Assembly (NCBI GenBank): GCA_944321445.1 | Contig: CALULJ010000010.1 | Location: 1-56,251 of the forward strand | Length of the DNA stretch: 56,251 bases | From: an uncultured Collinsella sp. | GTDB taxonomy: Bacteria; Actinomycetota; Coriobacteriia; Coriobacteriales; Coriobacteriaceae | Direction of reading: 5' to 3' | The notes under the pieces: generated by a model | Told to the model about the DNA's origin: nothing | Database searches by the model: none | Seen by the model: only the letters and a program-made list of their open reading frames with translations | Made by a program: the position numbers and the translations under genes | In this document: piece by piece, positions 41,733 through 51,137 of the stretch | Position numbering within the stretch: position 1 is the first letter of the stretch | Layout of the letters: each line of letters opens with the position of its first letter

Positions 41733-41763
41733 GAAAGTTTGGGGCCTGCCCCCTAACTTTCAC
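41733..41763. repeat. REP-like hairpin touching the araD stop
   Basis: TGAAAGTT/AACTTTCA with inner GGGGC/GCCCC (41733-41763). It overlaps the last base of the araD stop codon. Same build as the hairpin at 32799-32848. Confidence 0.6.
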
Positions 41764-42473
41764 TAGTGAGCACCACCCTGGCCGTAGTAGGCGTTGGGGC
41801 CGTGCTTGCGCATGTAGTGCTTGTCCTGCAGGTACTGCGGAGCGGGGCCAACGCCTGCCTGCAGTATCTCGGTCCGGGCGGCCATCTTGCACACCTCGTC
41901 GAGGACGACGGCGTGGTACACGGCCTGTGCGGCGTCCTTGCCCCAGCTGAAGGGGCCGTGGTTGCGCACGAGCACCGCGGGCACGGCGACCGGATCGATG
42001 TCGCGCTCGGTGAAGCCCTCGTAGATCACCTTACCGGTGTTGAGCTCGTAGGCCTCCTCGATCTCAGCCTCGGTAAGACCGCGCATGCAGGGAATGGGAC
42101 CATAGAAGTAGTCGGCATGGGTGGTGCCATAAGCGGGCACGTCGCGGCCGGCCTGCGCCCAGGACACAGCCCACGCGGAGTGCGTGTGCACCACGCCGCC
42201 GATCTTGTCGCCCCACTTCTGGTACAGGTAGGCATGAGTCGCGGTGTCGGAGGACGGGTTGAGATCTCCCTCGACGACCTTGCCCTCGAGGTCGCAGACG
42301 ACCATGTTCTCGGGCGTGAGCTCGTCGTAGTCCACGCCGGAGGGCTTGATGACGAACAGGCCGCTCTCGCGGTCGAACTCAGAGGCATTGCCCCAGGTGA
42401 ACACGACCAGACCGTGCTTGGGGAGATCCATATTCGCCTCGTAAACCTTCTCGCGAAGCTCTTTCAGCATCAT
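41763..42473 (-). CDS. araD: L-ribulose-5-phosphate 4-epimerase
   Basis: 236 residues. Zinc class II aldolase-fold enzyme turning L-ribulose 5-phosphate into D-xylulose 5-phosphate, the last step of the arabinose pathway. Seen: TWGNASEFDRESGLFVIKPSGVDYDEL, the zinc ligands HTHSAWAVSWAQAG, and VLVRNHGPFSWG. Last gene of the operon. AAAGGA lies before ATGATG; the first of the two is taken. Confidence 0.95.
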   Translation of the reverse strand: MMLKELREKVYEANMDLPKHGLVVFTWGNASEFDRESGLFVIKPSGVDYDELTPENMVVCDLEGKVVEGDLNPSSDTATHAYLYQKWGDKIGGVVHTHSAWAVSWAQAGRDVPAYGTTHADYFYGPIPCMRGLTEAEIEEAYELNTGKVIYEGFTERDIDPVAVPAVLVRNHGPFSWGKDAAQAVYHAVVLDEVCKMAARTEILQAGVGPAPQYLQDKHYMRKHGPNAYYGQGGAH

Positions 42474-42598
42474 GAGCGGAAATCCTTTCTGGCGACAGAT
42501 TTACACCTGCCACCATCTTGTCGGATAGCGAGGCGGCCGCCGGGCCAAGGAGTCTAGTACGGAGCGCCCGGCGGCCGCGGAAGGGGTGATGGCCCGTG

Positions 42599-44206
42599 TT
42601 ACGCGAAGGCTTTCTCGGCAGCCTTCTCGGCCTCGTTGGCCTTCTTGAAGGTAGCGAGGAACGCACGATAGCCCTCGACATCGGCCGGATCGGGCTCGAG
42701 CGTCGTGCCCTCCATGTCGGCGAACACCTTGTTGTTGAGGTAGTCGGCAAGGCTCTCGCCGTCCTCGTGCCACGCCATGTAGGCAGCGGCGACGGCCTGG
42801 CCCCACGCGCCGCCCTCGCCGGCGGTGGCCATGACGGTCACCGGGGCCTCGAGCGCCGCGGCAAGCAGGCTCTGGGCGACCTTCGGGGTCTTGAAGATGC
42901 CGCCATGGCCGTAGAGCTTGTCGATCTTGACGTCCTCAGCGCGCAGCACCTCGTTGCCAGCGGCCAGCGCGCCGAAGGCGGCCATGATGTTCATGCGCAT
43001 GAAGTTGGCGATGCTGAACTTGGAGTTCTGGCCGCGCAGGACCATCGGGTAGCCGGTCTGGACGCCCATGACGGTTTCGCCGGAGATGAACGGGATGGAC
43101 ACGAGGCCGCCCGCGTCCTTGTCGCCGTCGAGCGCAGCGTTGAAGAGCTTCACGAAGGCGTCGCCCTTGTTCACGTCGGCGCCCATGAGCGACGCGAAGT
43201 CGCACAGCAGGTTGACCCAGCCGTTGATATCGGAGGTGCAGTTGTTGCAGTGCACCATGGCGACGGGGTCGCCCACCGGGGTGGTCACGAGGTCGATCTC
43301 GGGGATCGTGGCGTCCTTGAGCGCGTGCTCGAGCACGATCATCGAGAACACCGAGGTGCCGGCGGACACGTTGCCGGTGCGCGGCGCGATGGAGTTGGTG
43401 GCGATCATGCCGGTGCCGGCGTCGCCCTCGGGCGGACAGACGGGGCAACCGGGCTCCAGGTCGCCGTCGACGTCGAGCAGCTTGGCGCCCTCGGCGGTCA
43501 GGTGGCCGGCGCACTCGCCCGCGACCATGATCTTGGGCAGCAGGTCCTCGACCTTCCAGGCAACGCCCTTGGATGCCACGAGTTCGTCGAACTTAGCGAG
43601 CATGGCGGCGTCGTAATCGTGCGTGGTGGAGTCGATGGGGAACATGCCGGACGCATCGCCGATGGAGAGTACCTTCTCACCCGTGAGGCGCCAGTGCGCA
43701 AAGCCGGCGAGCGTGGTGAAGAAGTCGATCTTGTCCACATGCTCCTCGCCGCCGAGCACGGCCTGGTAGATGTGGGAGACGCTCCAGCGCTCCGGGGTGT
43801 GGAACGCGAAGAGCTCGGACAGCTCGTGGGCGGCCTGGGTCGTGGTGGTGTTGCGCCAGGTGCGGAACGGCACCAGCAGGTTGCCCTCGGCGTCGAACGG
43901 CAGGTAGCCGTGCATCATGGCGGAGATGCCCAGCGCGCCGATCTTGGTGAGCGTCACGCCGTACTTCTCGGCCACATCGGCCTTCATGCTGGCATAAGCC
44001 GCGGCGAGACCGGCGAAGATCTCGTCCTCGCTGTAGGTCCAGTAGCCGTCGACCAGGGAGTTCTCCCAGTCGAACGCACCGATGGCGATGGGCTCGTTGT
44101 CAGATGCCACGAGCACTGCCTTGATGCGGGTCGAGCCGTACTCGATGCCCAGCGCGGTCGCACCGGATTCGATGTCGGCAACGATCTGTTCTTTAGTCAT
44201 GGCCAT
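42599..44206 (-). CDS. FGGY-family sugar kinase, probable L-ribulokinase
   Basis: 535 residues. Sugar kinase with the two-domain FGGY fold. Seen: phosphate-1 region ALGIEYGSTRIKAVLVASD, SAMMHGYLPFD, PFRTWRNTTT, then GNVSAGTSVFSMIV and the C-terminal GHGGIFKTPKVAQSLLAAAL. Place between araA and araD makes L-ribulose the likely substrate. It looks different from the enteric AraB subfamily, resembling the alternative ribulokinase-like group seen in other intestinal Gram-positive bacteria; that placing is by eye. Ribosome site GGAGAG fixes the start near 44206. A GTGGGAAAA hairpin lies in the gap to araA. Confidence 0.88.
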   Translation of the reverse strand: MAMTKEQIVADIESGATALGIEYGSTRIKAVLVASDNEPIAIGAFDWENSLVDGYWTYSEDEIFAGLAAAYASMKADVAEKYGVTLTKIGALGISAMMHGYLPFDAEGNLLVPFRTWRNTTTTQAAHELSELFAFHTPERWSVSHIYQAVLGGEEHVDKIDFFTTLAGFAHWRLTGEKVLSIGDASGMFPIDSTTHDYDAAMLAKFDELVASKGVAWKVEDLLPKIMVAGECAGHLTAEGAKLLDVDGDLEPGCPVCPPEGDAGTGMIATNSIAPRTGNVSAGTSVFSMIVLEHALKDATIPEIDLVTTPVGDPVAMVHCNNCTSDINGWVNLLCDFASLMGADVNKGDAFVKLFNAALDGDKDAGGLVSIPFISGETVMGVQTGYPMVLRGQNSKFSIANFMRMNIMAAFGALAAGNEVLRAEDVKIDKLYGHGGIFKTPKVAQSLLAAALEAPVTVMATAGEGGAWGQAVAAAYMAWHEDGESLADYLNNKVFADMEGTTLEPDPADVEGYRAFLATFKKANEAEKAAEKAFA

Positions 44207-44291
44207 AAGTTTTACTCTCCTCATCATGGAAACGGCCGCGCCCGACGGGGCGGGACGCGGCCGAATCTTGCAGAGCTTCAGACGGGGGCAA

Positions 44292-44324
44292 GTGGGAAAA
44301 AAGTGCCTGTCCCTATTTTCCCAC
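44292..44324. repeat. REP-like GTGGGAAAA hairpin, second copy
   Basis: GTGGGAAAA (44292-44300) and TTTTCCCAC (44316-44324) enclose AAGTGCCTGTCCCTA. The first 22 bases equal those at 18673-18694. It lies between the araA stop and the kinase start, both on the minus strand, ten bases past the araA stop. Confidence 0.75.
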
Positions 44325-44333
44325 TATCGCGCA

Positions 44334-45830
44334 TTAGCGGTAGTACACCTCGCCGAGCTTCAGGTCGCGCTTGAAGTCGCGGATGTTAGTGTTGGCGTCG
44401 ATGACCACGCTCTCGATACCCATGGCATCGGCCCAGTCGATCATCTGATCGGCGGTGAGGTCATAGGAGAACGCAGTGTGGTGCGCGCCGCCCGCGTAGA
44501 TCCAGGCCTCGGTGCCAACCTTGAGGTTGGGGCGCGGGGTCCAGAACACGGTGCCGGTGGGGAGCATCGGCATGGGCTTCTCGACCTTCTTACAGTCGAC
44601 GTCCTGGATGATCAGGCGGAAGCGGTTGCCCAGGTCGATGAGGGAGGTGGCGATAGCCGGGCCGGTCTTGGCAGTGAAGATCAGGCGCGCCGGATCCTCG
44701 CGGTCGCCCATGGACAGCGGCGTGGCACGGATGGCGATGGGGCCCTCGGCCACGGACGGATCGACCTCGGCCATGTGGGACTCGAGGATGCCCTCCTTGC
44801 CCGGGACCAGGTTGTAGGTGTAGTCCTCCATGAGGGCGGAACCCTTGGCGTTGGGATCGCCGGCGGTCATGACCTTCATGAGGCGGACCATAGCCGGGGT
44901 CTTCCAGTCGCCCTCGGGACCGAAGCCGTAGCCCTTCTGCATGAGGCGCTGGATGGCCAGGCTGGGGAGCTGCTTCAGGCCGCCCAGATCACCGAAGTGA
45001 TCGGAGAAGGCATTGTAGTTGTGGTCGACCAGGAAGCGCTCGATGCCGATCTCCTGCGCAGCCTGGACCTCGACGTGACGGCGGAACTCCTCCGGGTCAC
45101 GGCCGTCGAGCACGAGCTCGTAGGTGTCGTAGTACTCGTCGGTGAGCGCCTTGATCTCGTCGGGCGTGACGGCGTCCACATAGGGCACCAGGTCGTTGAT
45201 GGGCCAGGCGTCGACAGTCCAGCCGAAGACCTGCTGGGCCTCGATCTTGTCGCCGTCGGTCACGGCAACGTTGCGCATGGTGTCGGCGAAGCGGCACACG
45301 CGGATGTTGCGGCTCTCGTTGATGCCGACCGCGACGCGCTGCCACTGGCCGAGCTCGGCCAGGGCGGCCTCGTCCTTCCAGTAGCCGAAGACGACCTTGT
45401 GGTCCCAGCGCATACGAGCGAAGATGTGGCCGAACTCACGCTCGCCATGGGCTGCCTGATTCTCGTTCATGAAGTCCATGTCGATGGTGTCGTACGGAAT
45501 CTCCTCGTTGTACTGCGTCGCGAACTGGCACAGCGGCTTGCGTAGGTCGCGCAGGCCGGCGATGTAGTTCTTGGAGGGCGAGAAGGTGTGGGCCCAGGTG
45601 ATGATGCCGGCGCACTCGGGGTCCATGTTGGCCTCGTTGAAGGTGGCCTGGATGACATCGGCGGTCAGCAGGTTGGGCTTGAGCACGACCTCGAAGGGAA
45701 TGAGCGGGCTGGCGTTCAGCGCAGCGACAACCTCAGCGGAGTGCTCGGCGACGTGCTGCAGAACCTCGTCACCGTACAGGTCCTGGGTGCAGGGGCAGAA
45801 ATAGAACTTGTACTTCTTGATCTCGAGCAT
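44334..45830 (-). CDS. araA: L-arabinose isomerase
   Basis: 498 residues, the usual length. Converts L-arabinose to L-ribulose with a divalent metal. Seen: FYFCPCTQDLYGDEVL, the substrate region AGIITWAHTFSPSKNYI, ATQYNEEIPYDTIDMDFMNENQAAHGEREF, FGPEGDWKTPAMVRLM with the metal Glu, and the C-terminal GGAHHTAFSYDL with the metal-binding histidines. AAGGAG fixes the start at 45830. Fifth gene of the operon. Confidence 0.96.
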   Translation of the reverse strand: MLEIKKYKFYFCPCTQDLYGDEVLQHVAEHSAEVVAALNASPLIPFEVVLKPNLLTADVIQATFNEANMDPECAGIITWAHTFSPSKNYIAGLRDLRKPLCQFATQYNEEIPYDTIDMDFMNENQAAHGEREFGHIFARMRWDHKVVFGYWKDEAALAELGQWQRVAVGINESRNIRVCRFADTMRNVAVTDGDKIEAQQVFGWTVDAWPINDLVPYVDAVTPDEIKALTDEYYDTYELVLDGRDPEEFRRHVEVQAAQEIGIERFLVDHNYNAFSDHFGDLGGLKQLPSLAIQRLMQKGYGFGPEGDWKTPAMVRLMKVMTAGDPNAKGSALMEDYTYNLVPGKEGILESHMAEVDPSVAEGPIAIRATPLSMGDREDPARLIFTAKTGPAIATSLIDLGNRFRLIIQDVDCKKVEKPMPMLPTGTVFWTPRPNLKVGTEAWIYAGGAHHTAFSYDLTADQMIDWADAMGIESVVIDANTNIRDFKRDLKLGEVYYR

Positions 45831-45943
45831 AGTCTTGGTTCTCCTTGCTCTAGAGATGTGCAGGAAAGGATGCGGTGGCAACCTGTGCCTCCGCAGGCGG
45901 CGCGAGAAGCGGGAGCCGGATGAGCCCGGCTCCCGCAGCGACG

Positions 45944-46915
45944 CTATTTGATGACTTGGTTAGCCGCGCGCTCGGAGAAGACGGCGACCATGATGACGAA
46001 CACGATGCCGAGGATCAGCTGCTGGATCTCGGTGGTGAAGCCAAGCATGACCAGGCCGCGCTGGAGCACGAGGTAGGACAGGACGCCGGTGACCACGCTG
46101 GAGAAGCGGGAGCGGGCGCCGCCGTTGATGGGCATGCCGCCGAGGACCAGAGCGATGAGGATCTGGGTCTCGAGCATGTTACCGGCCTGCGACGTGACCG
46201 AACCGATGCGGATGGCGTTGATGAGCGCGGCAAAGCCGGTGATGGCGCCAGCGACGACGTAGATGATGATCTTGGTGCGCTGGACGTTGATGCCGGCGAA
46301 GCGGGCACCGGTCTCGGAAGCGCCGATGGCCTTGAGGTTGGAGCCCAGGGCGGTGAAATGCAGCACCAGGTAGGCGATGACGAGCACCGCGACGACGATG
46401 CCGATGAGCAGCGGCGTGTTGGTGGCGAGCGCCGTCAGGTAGCTGGCAGCGTACACCGGGCTCGCGGTGGTGATGTAGGCGATGACGCCGCGAAGCAGGA
46501 ACATCATGCACATCGTGACCACGAACGACTGGACCTGGCCCTTAACGTGGAAGATCGCGTTGATGAGGCCGATCAGGGCGCCGGTGGCCATGCCGCCGAC
46601 GATGGCGAGAATCGGATTGTACTGCGACAGGAAGCAGACCACGGCGCAGGACAGACCCATCATGGAACCCTGGGAGAAGTCCAGGCAGCCCATGGACATG
46701 ATCATGTACACGCCCACGGTGGCGATCATGAGGGTGAAGCCGCCGGAGATAATCAGCGTGATGTTGCGCGGGGTGATCAGCGCGCCACGGGTCAGAATGG
46801 CGAAAATCGCCACGATCGCAACGAAACTGATGATAGGCAGGAGGCTCTTGATCTGATGCCAGTCGAACTTCTTCTCCTGGGTCTCGGCAACAGCCTTGGT
46901 ATTGGTAGAAGCCAT
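45944..46915 (-). CDS. Sugar ABC transporter permease (RbsC/AraH family), second
   Basis: 323 residues with about nine membrane helices. BPD_transp_2 family, as seen in ribose, arabinose and xylose importers. Motifs: GVYMIMSMGCLDFSQGSMMGL, GASETGARFAGINVQRTKI and ETQILIALVLGGMPINGGA. It starts 13 bases past the ATPase stop and precedes araA, so it belongs to the same transcript. Together with the other permease it would form a heterodimeric channel. Confidence 0.93.
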   Translation of the reverse strand: MASTNTKAVAETQEKKFDWHQIKSLLPIISFVAIVAIFAILTRGALITPRNITLIISGGFTLMIATVGVYMIMSMGCLDFSQGSMMGLSCAVVCFLSQYNPILAIVGGMATGALIGLINAIFHVKGQVQSFVVTMCMMFLLRGVIAYITTASPVYAASYLTALATNTPLLIGIVVAVLVIAYLVLHFTALGSNLKAIGASETGARFAGINVQRTKIIIYVVAGAITGFAALINAIRIGSVTSQAGNMLETQILIALVLGGMPINGGARSRFSSVVTGVLSYLVLQRGLVMLGFTTEIQQLILGIVFVIMVAVFSERAANQVIK

Positions 46916-46928
46916 CTGTTTCGCCTCC

Positions 46929-48431
46929 TTAAATCATCTTCGCGATGATGTCTTGCTCGGTAAGCTCGGGGCTGCGGAAGAGCTGCCCGTTGATCTTGCC
47001 GTCCTTCATGACCAGAATGCGGTCGCACATACCGATGAGCTCCATGATCTCCTCGGAGATGATGAGGATCGCCTTGTCCTGGTTGCGCATCTCGGCCAGC
47101 AGCTGGTAGATGTCGGCCTTGACGCCGATGTCGATACCACGGGTCGGGGAGTCGAGCAGCAGGATGTCGGACTGCTTGCCCAGCCAGCGGGCCAGAACGA
47201 CCTTTTGCTTGTTACCGCCGGACAGCGCCGAGACGTACTGGTCGACGCCGACCATCTTGGTGGACATGATGTCCGCGTACTTCTTGGCGAACGCCTTGAG
47301 GTCCTTCTGCTTCAGGATGAAGCCCATGTCGCGCATCGAGGGCAGCGTGATGTTGTCCTGGATGGTGTCGTTGATGAGCAGCGACTCGTTGTCGCGGTCC
47401 TTGGAGGCGTAGGCGATGGAGTTGCTGATGGCGGTGTTGATGCTGTCGATCGGCGTGCCGTCGCCCAGCTGAACCGTGCCGGTGCGGTCGTAGGACGCGC
47501 CGAACATGGCCTTGCCGACCTCGTGCATACCGCACTCGGACAGGCCGCCGATGCCCAGGATCTCGCCCTTGTGGAGCTCGAGCGACACGTCGTTCAGCGA
47601 ACCGGGGACGGAGACGTTCTGCATCATGATGGCGATCTCGCCCTGCGGCTCGGTCGCGTAGTTGGGGTAGTCGGTACGATAGTAGTTATCGCCCATCTCA
47701 CGGCCGACCATGAGGGTCTTCAGCTTGTCCTCGTCGACATCGCTGGCGTTGATGGTGGTGATGAAGTCACCGTCGCGCAGGATGGAGATGCGGTCGGACA
47801 TGCTCAGGACCTCAGCCATGTCGTGGCTGATGAAGATCACGCAGTGACCCTTGGCGCGCACGTCGCGCATGACCTCGAAGAGCTTGTCGCGGCCGTCCTG
47901 CGAAAGGGCGGTCGTGGTCTCGTCGACGACCAGGATCTTGGGGTCGAACCACGTGGACTTCAGGATCTCGATGATCTTGCGCTCCTCGAAGTTGTAGTTC
48001 TCGATGGGCGCGGTGGCGCGGACCTTCTCGAGGCCGAAGCCGTCGAGCAGCTCCTGGGCCTTCTTGTTCATGGCGGCGGTGTTCTTGATGCCGTGCTTCA
48101 TGAAGCGGCCCTCGTCGCCGAGGAAGAGGTTCTCGGCCACGGTTAGGCCGTTCAGGGTGCCGAGCTCCTGGACGATGACGGCCACGCCGTGGTGGTTGCC
48201 GTCGACCTGGTTCTTCGGGGCGATCTGCTCGCCGTCGAGGGTGAAGGTACCGCTGCCGATGGGCAGGATGCCCGTGAGCATGTTGGTGAACGTGGACTTG
48301 CCGGAGCCGTTCTCGCCGATCAGGGCGTGAATCTCACCAGCGTAGAAGTCGAGGGACACCTCTTTGACAGCGTGCGTGGGGCCGAACTTCTTGTCAATCT
48401 TCTCAGCGTGAAGCAACAGTTTGTCTGACAT
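46929..48431 (-). CDS. Sugar ABC transporter ATP-binding protein (two ATPase domains)
   Basis: 500 residues, the usual RbsA/AraG length. First domain: Walker A GENGSGKST (39-47), Walker B VVDETTTALS with Glu171; its signature site reads YNFEERKI. Second domain: degenerate Walker A as normal for the family (GGLSECGMHEVG), intact signature LSGGNKQK (403-410), but Walker B LLLDSPTRGID carries Ser428 where family members usually have the catalytic Glu. So only one of the two composite sites may hydrolyse ATP. Placed between the two permeases. Confidence 0.93.
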   Translation of the reverse strand: MSDKLLLHAEKIDKKFGPTHAVKEVSLDFYAGEIHALIGENGSGKSTFTNMLTGILPIGSGTFTLDGEQIAPKNQVDGNHHGVAVIVQELGTLNGLTVAENLFLGDEGRFMKHGIKNTAAMNKKAQELLDGFGLEKVRATAPIENYNFEERKIIEILKSTWFDPKILVVDETTTALSQDGRDKLFEVMRDVRAKGHCVIFISHDMAEVLSMSDRISILRDGDFITTINASDVDEDKLKTLMVGREMGDNYYRTDYPNYATEPQGEIAIMMQNVSVPGSLNDVSLELHKGEILGIGGLSECGMHEVGKAMFGASYDRTGTVQLGDGTPIDSINTAISNSIAYASKDRDNESLLINDTIQDNITLPSMRDMGFILKQKDLKAFAKKYADIMSTKMVGVDQYVSALSGGNKQKVVLARWLGKQSDILLLDSPTRGIDIGVKADIYQLLAEMRNQDKAILIISEEIMELIGMCDRILVMKDGKINGQLFRSPELTEQDIIAKMI

Positions 48432-48447
48432 GGTGCGTATCCCTCCT

Positions 48448-49395
48448 TTACTTTACGACAGCGCCCTTGACGCGCTTGACGGTCAGGGTAACGACGATCA
48501 GCAGCGTGGCGCCGGTGACGACGTTGTTGATGGTCGTGGGCATGCCGAGCGCCACGAAGCCGGCGAACATCATGGAGATGATGAGCTCGCCGATGACGAT
48601 GGCGACGACGGGATGACCGTACTTCTTGAAGGCCAGGCCGAAGAACGCGCCCATGAGCGGGGTGAAGTTCAGGGACTGGGAAAGCATGTTGGTCATCGGG
48701 GTCTGAGCGGTGCCGTAGCCGATGTAGAGGACGGCCATGACGCCCACGAAGCCCGAGCACAGGACGAACGCGATGAACTTGTACTTGTCGACGTCCACGC
48801 CCATGTTCTTAGCGGTGAGCTCGTTGGTGCCGATGGCGTTGATGTAGGTACCGACCTTGGTGTACTTCAGGATGAAGCCGCACAGCAGGAACGCGATGAG
48901 CGCGAGGATCACGTTGTACGGATAGGAGCCGAACATGTTGTAGTCGGCATCCAGACGGGTGCCGGCCCAGTTGGAGGCGAACACGCTGAAGCTCTCATAG
49001 ATGAGCGACAGGCCCGTGGTGACGATCAGCGACGGAATGCGCAGGACCGTGTAGGCGAGGCCGTTGAAGAAGCCCAGCAGAATACCGCAGATGATCGGGG
49101 CGGCGACGAGGCCCACGATGCCGAACATCTGGCTGAAGCCGATCGAAAGCAGGCAGGAAAGCACGAGCACGGAGCCGATGGAGAAGTCCCACAGGCCCTG
49201 CGTGACGATGAAGTACATGCCGCAGCCGCCGACGGCGTAGATAAGCGCGCTCTGAAGATACGTCATGATCTGGGTAGGCGAGCCAAACGTCTCGGGGCGC
49301 AGCACCTTGAAGATCGCCCAGCAAATGACCGTGAGGATGACGAGGAAGCCCACGCCAAACCACTGGCTTTGCTGAAGCTTTTTGATTGCGTCCAT
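48448..49395 (-). CDS. Sugar ABC transporter permease (RbsC/AraH family), first
   Basis: 315 residues, about nine membrane helices, BPD_transp_2 family. Motifs: YFIVTQGLWDFSIGSVLVLSC, YINAIGTNELTAKNMGVDVDKYKF and the closing helices. It differs strongly in sequence from the second permease, so the pair is not a recent duplication. It lies between the binding-protein gene and the ATPase gene. Confidence 0.93.
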   Translation of the reverse strand: MDAIKKLQQSQWFGVGFLVILTVICWAIFKVLRPETFGSPTQIMTYLQSALIYAVGGCGMYFIVTQGLWDFSIGSVLVLSCLLSIGFSQMFGIVGLVAAPIICGILLGFFNGLAYTVLRIPSLIVTTGLSLIYESFSVFASNWAGTRLDADYNMFGSYPYNVILALIAFLLCGFILKYTKVGTYINAIGTNELTAKNMGVDVDKYKFIAFVLCSGFVGVMAVLYIGYGTAQTPMTNMLSQSLNFTPLMGAFFGLAFKKYGHPVVAIVIGELIISMMFAGFVALGMPTTINNVVTGATLLIVVTLTVKRVKGAVVK

Positions 49396-49494
49396 ACACC
49401 TCTCCTTCCAATGGTGATGGCTAGCGTGAAAGCGGAGGGCAAGCTCCGGTAAGGGAACTTACCCCCCGCTTCAGGAAGATGGCACGGTGTGCTA

Positions 49495-50706
49495 TTAGCC
49501 GTGACGCTCCATAACGTCCTCGATGGACAGCGAAGTGGCGGCGGCGTTGAGGTCGTCGTAGCTCATGTCAGCGAGCTCCTTGATCTCGTCGTCGTTGTAC
49601 GGATCGTCGTCGACGAAGTACTTCTCGTAGTTCTCGTACTCGGCCACGGAGGACACGAAGACGTACGGGAACTGGATGTCCTTGCCGAACTCGCCCTGGA
49701 CGGGGACGTAGTCCTCCTTGCCGCGGATGGCGTTGTAGACGAGCAGCAGCGCGTACAGCGGGTCGCAGAAGTGACCGCCGGACTCGCAGTACATACCACC
49801 GGTCTCGAGCTGCTCCTTGAGGTCCTCAAGGAAGTCGGTGGAAGCAACGCGGATGGTGCCGGTGAGGCCCATGTTGGCGAGCTGGCCGATGGAGCCGACC
49901 AGCGGGTCGCCGCCGCCTCCGGCGACGATCAGGGCGTCCATGTCGGGGTTGTTGTTCACGAACTGCTGCGTGACCTTAGCGCCCTCGGAGGAGGAGGTGT
50001 TGGCGTAAACCGGCTCGGTCATGGTCACCGGATCGTCAGCGTGCTCCTTGTTCCACTTGTCGACGCCGTTCTGGTAGCCGATCCAGCGCTGCTGGAAGGT
50101 GGCGTCGCCGACGGTCCAAGCCTCGAGGCAGATGTTGCGAGCGCCCTTCTGGATGCCCTCGAAGGCATCGGGGTTGTCCATGGTGAGGAGCTCGATGAGC
50201 TTCTCGCCGTTGCCGACCTCGTCCTCGTGGACGGCGCCGACGTAGTACTGGGAGTTCTGAGCGGTGGCGTAGACCTCGGGGCTGTTCTCCTCGCTGATGA
50301 TGCGATAGAACTGAGCCAGGTAGACCATGTTCTGGTCGCAGGTGGAGATAGCGGCCTGCATCTCGGAGTCAGCGGAGTTGCAGACGACGATGCCCTGGCA
50401 GCCAGCGGCGCAGAGGGTCTCGATGGAAGCGGTGACCTGCTCGGAGACGTGACCCTGGTCGACGTAGGACAGCTCGATGCCGAGGATGCCGGCGGCCTTG
50501 TCCAGAATGTTCTTGGACAGGGAGCCCAGAGCGTCCGTGGAGCTCCAGATGGAGACGCCGATCTTAATCTTCTCGCCGGAGCCGCCGCCGGAACCGGAAC
50601 CGCCGGCACCGCCGTCATCGCAGCCCGCAAGCGCGCCAGCGGTCAGACCGAGACCAGCGGTCGCCGCGCTGAGCTTGAGGAAGTTGCGCCTCGAAACCTC
50701 TTTCAT
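49495..50706 (-). CDS. Sugar ABC transporter substrate-binding lipoprotein, Tat-exported
   Basis: 403 residues. Twin-arginine motif SRRNFLK (residues 5-11), hydrophobic run, lipobox LAGC with Cys29 and a Gly/Ser spacer, so a Tat-exported lipoprotein. The mature part is a periplasmic-binding-protein type I fold (KIKIGVSIWSSTDALGS, GCQGIVVCNSADSEM, MDALIVAGGGGDPLV). Position makes L-arabinose or an arabinoside the likely ligand. GGAAGGGG fixes the start at 50706. First gene of the operon, with LacI-type sites upstream. Confidence 0.92.
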   Translation of the reverse strand: MKEVSRRNFLKLSAATAGLGLTAGALAGCDDGGAGGSGSGGGSGEKIKIGVSIWSSTDALGSLSKNILDKAAGILGIELSYVDQGHVSEQVTASIETLCAAGCQGIVVCNSADSEMQAAISTCDQNMVYLAQFYRIISEENSPEVYATAQNSQYYVGAVHEDEVGNGEKLIELLTMDNPDAFEGIQKGARNICLEAWTVGDATFQQRWIGYQNGVDKWNKEHADDPVTMTEPVYANTSSSEGAKVTQQFVNNNPDMDALIVAGGGGDPLVGSIGQLANMGLTGTIRVASTDFLEDLKEQLETGGMYCESGGHFCDPLYALLLVYNAIRGKEDYVPVQGEFGKDIQFPYVFVSSVAEYENYEKYFVDDDPYNDDEIKELADMSYDDLNAAATSLSIEDVMERHG

Positions 50707-50817
50707 GGGATACCCCTTCCATACATCCCGATGCGCTCTCCCGCACATCGGAAACCTTAAGGCCAGGTGGCCTATATGCCTTTTGGGCCCGCAGGCCCTC
50801 CTTCTGTTTGGCGAAAC

Positions 50818-50840
50818 GTTTGTAAACATTCACTAAACAG
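50818..50840 (-). promoter_or_regulatory. Candidate LacI-type operator O1, arabinose operon
   Basis: On the minus strand CTGTTTAGTGAATGTTTAC, followed by AAACGTTT (50814-50821). It is near identical to site O2 at 51103-51121 in front of the divergent regulator gene. It lies 110-135 bases before the binding-protein start. Confidence 0.6.
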
Positions 50841-51102
50841 TTCACCAAACATCGACAAAACATTTATATGCCGACTCGTAACTTTTGTGAGCGTGCAACC
50901 AGCGAACGGTAAAATTTCGCTGGTAAACGGTAAGCGGTTTTGCACTTGATTTTTGCATCCCTGTTTAGCACCTATTCTGAGCTGCTGGTTTCTTTAATTT
51001 GATACCAATTTGCAGACTACTTAATCCCAGTTGTCTACCTACCGTTCACCGGGTGTTTAGCGGCTTTCAACACAAATCGGCCAAAATGGCGCTACACTGC
51101 AA

Positions 51103-51121
51103 CTGTTTAGTAAATGTTTGG
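51103..51121 (+). promoter_or_regulatory. Candidate LacI-type operator O2, regulator gene
   Basis: CTGTTTAGTAAATGTTTGG, matching O1 at 15 of 19 positions. It lies just after TACACT (51093-51098), a likely -10 box, and 17 bases before the regulator start, so it fits autorepression. CTGTTTAG also occurs at 50961. The spacer 50707-51137 is AT-rich and holds no gene. Confidence 0.6.
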
Positions 51122-51137
51122 TTGGCGGGAGGCCGCC

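Noticed and set aside
42596-44374. Long open frame on the plus strand opposite the FGGY kinase gene
   Set aside because: It is His/Arg/Glu-rich low-complexity product of codon bias opposite a real GC-rich gene. The same holds for plus-strand frames opposite cstA (13688-15631), glmS (52246-54150), the ABC exporter (32859-34673) and the arabinose transporter genes.
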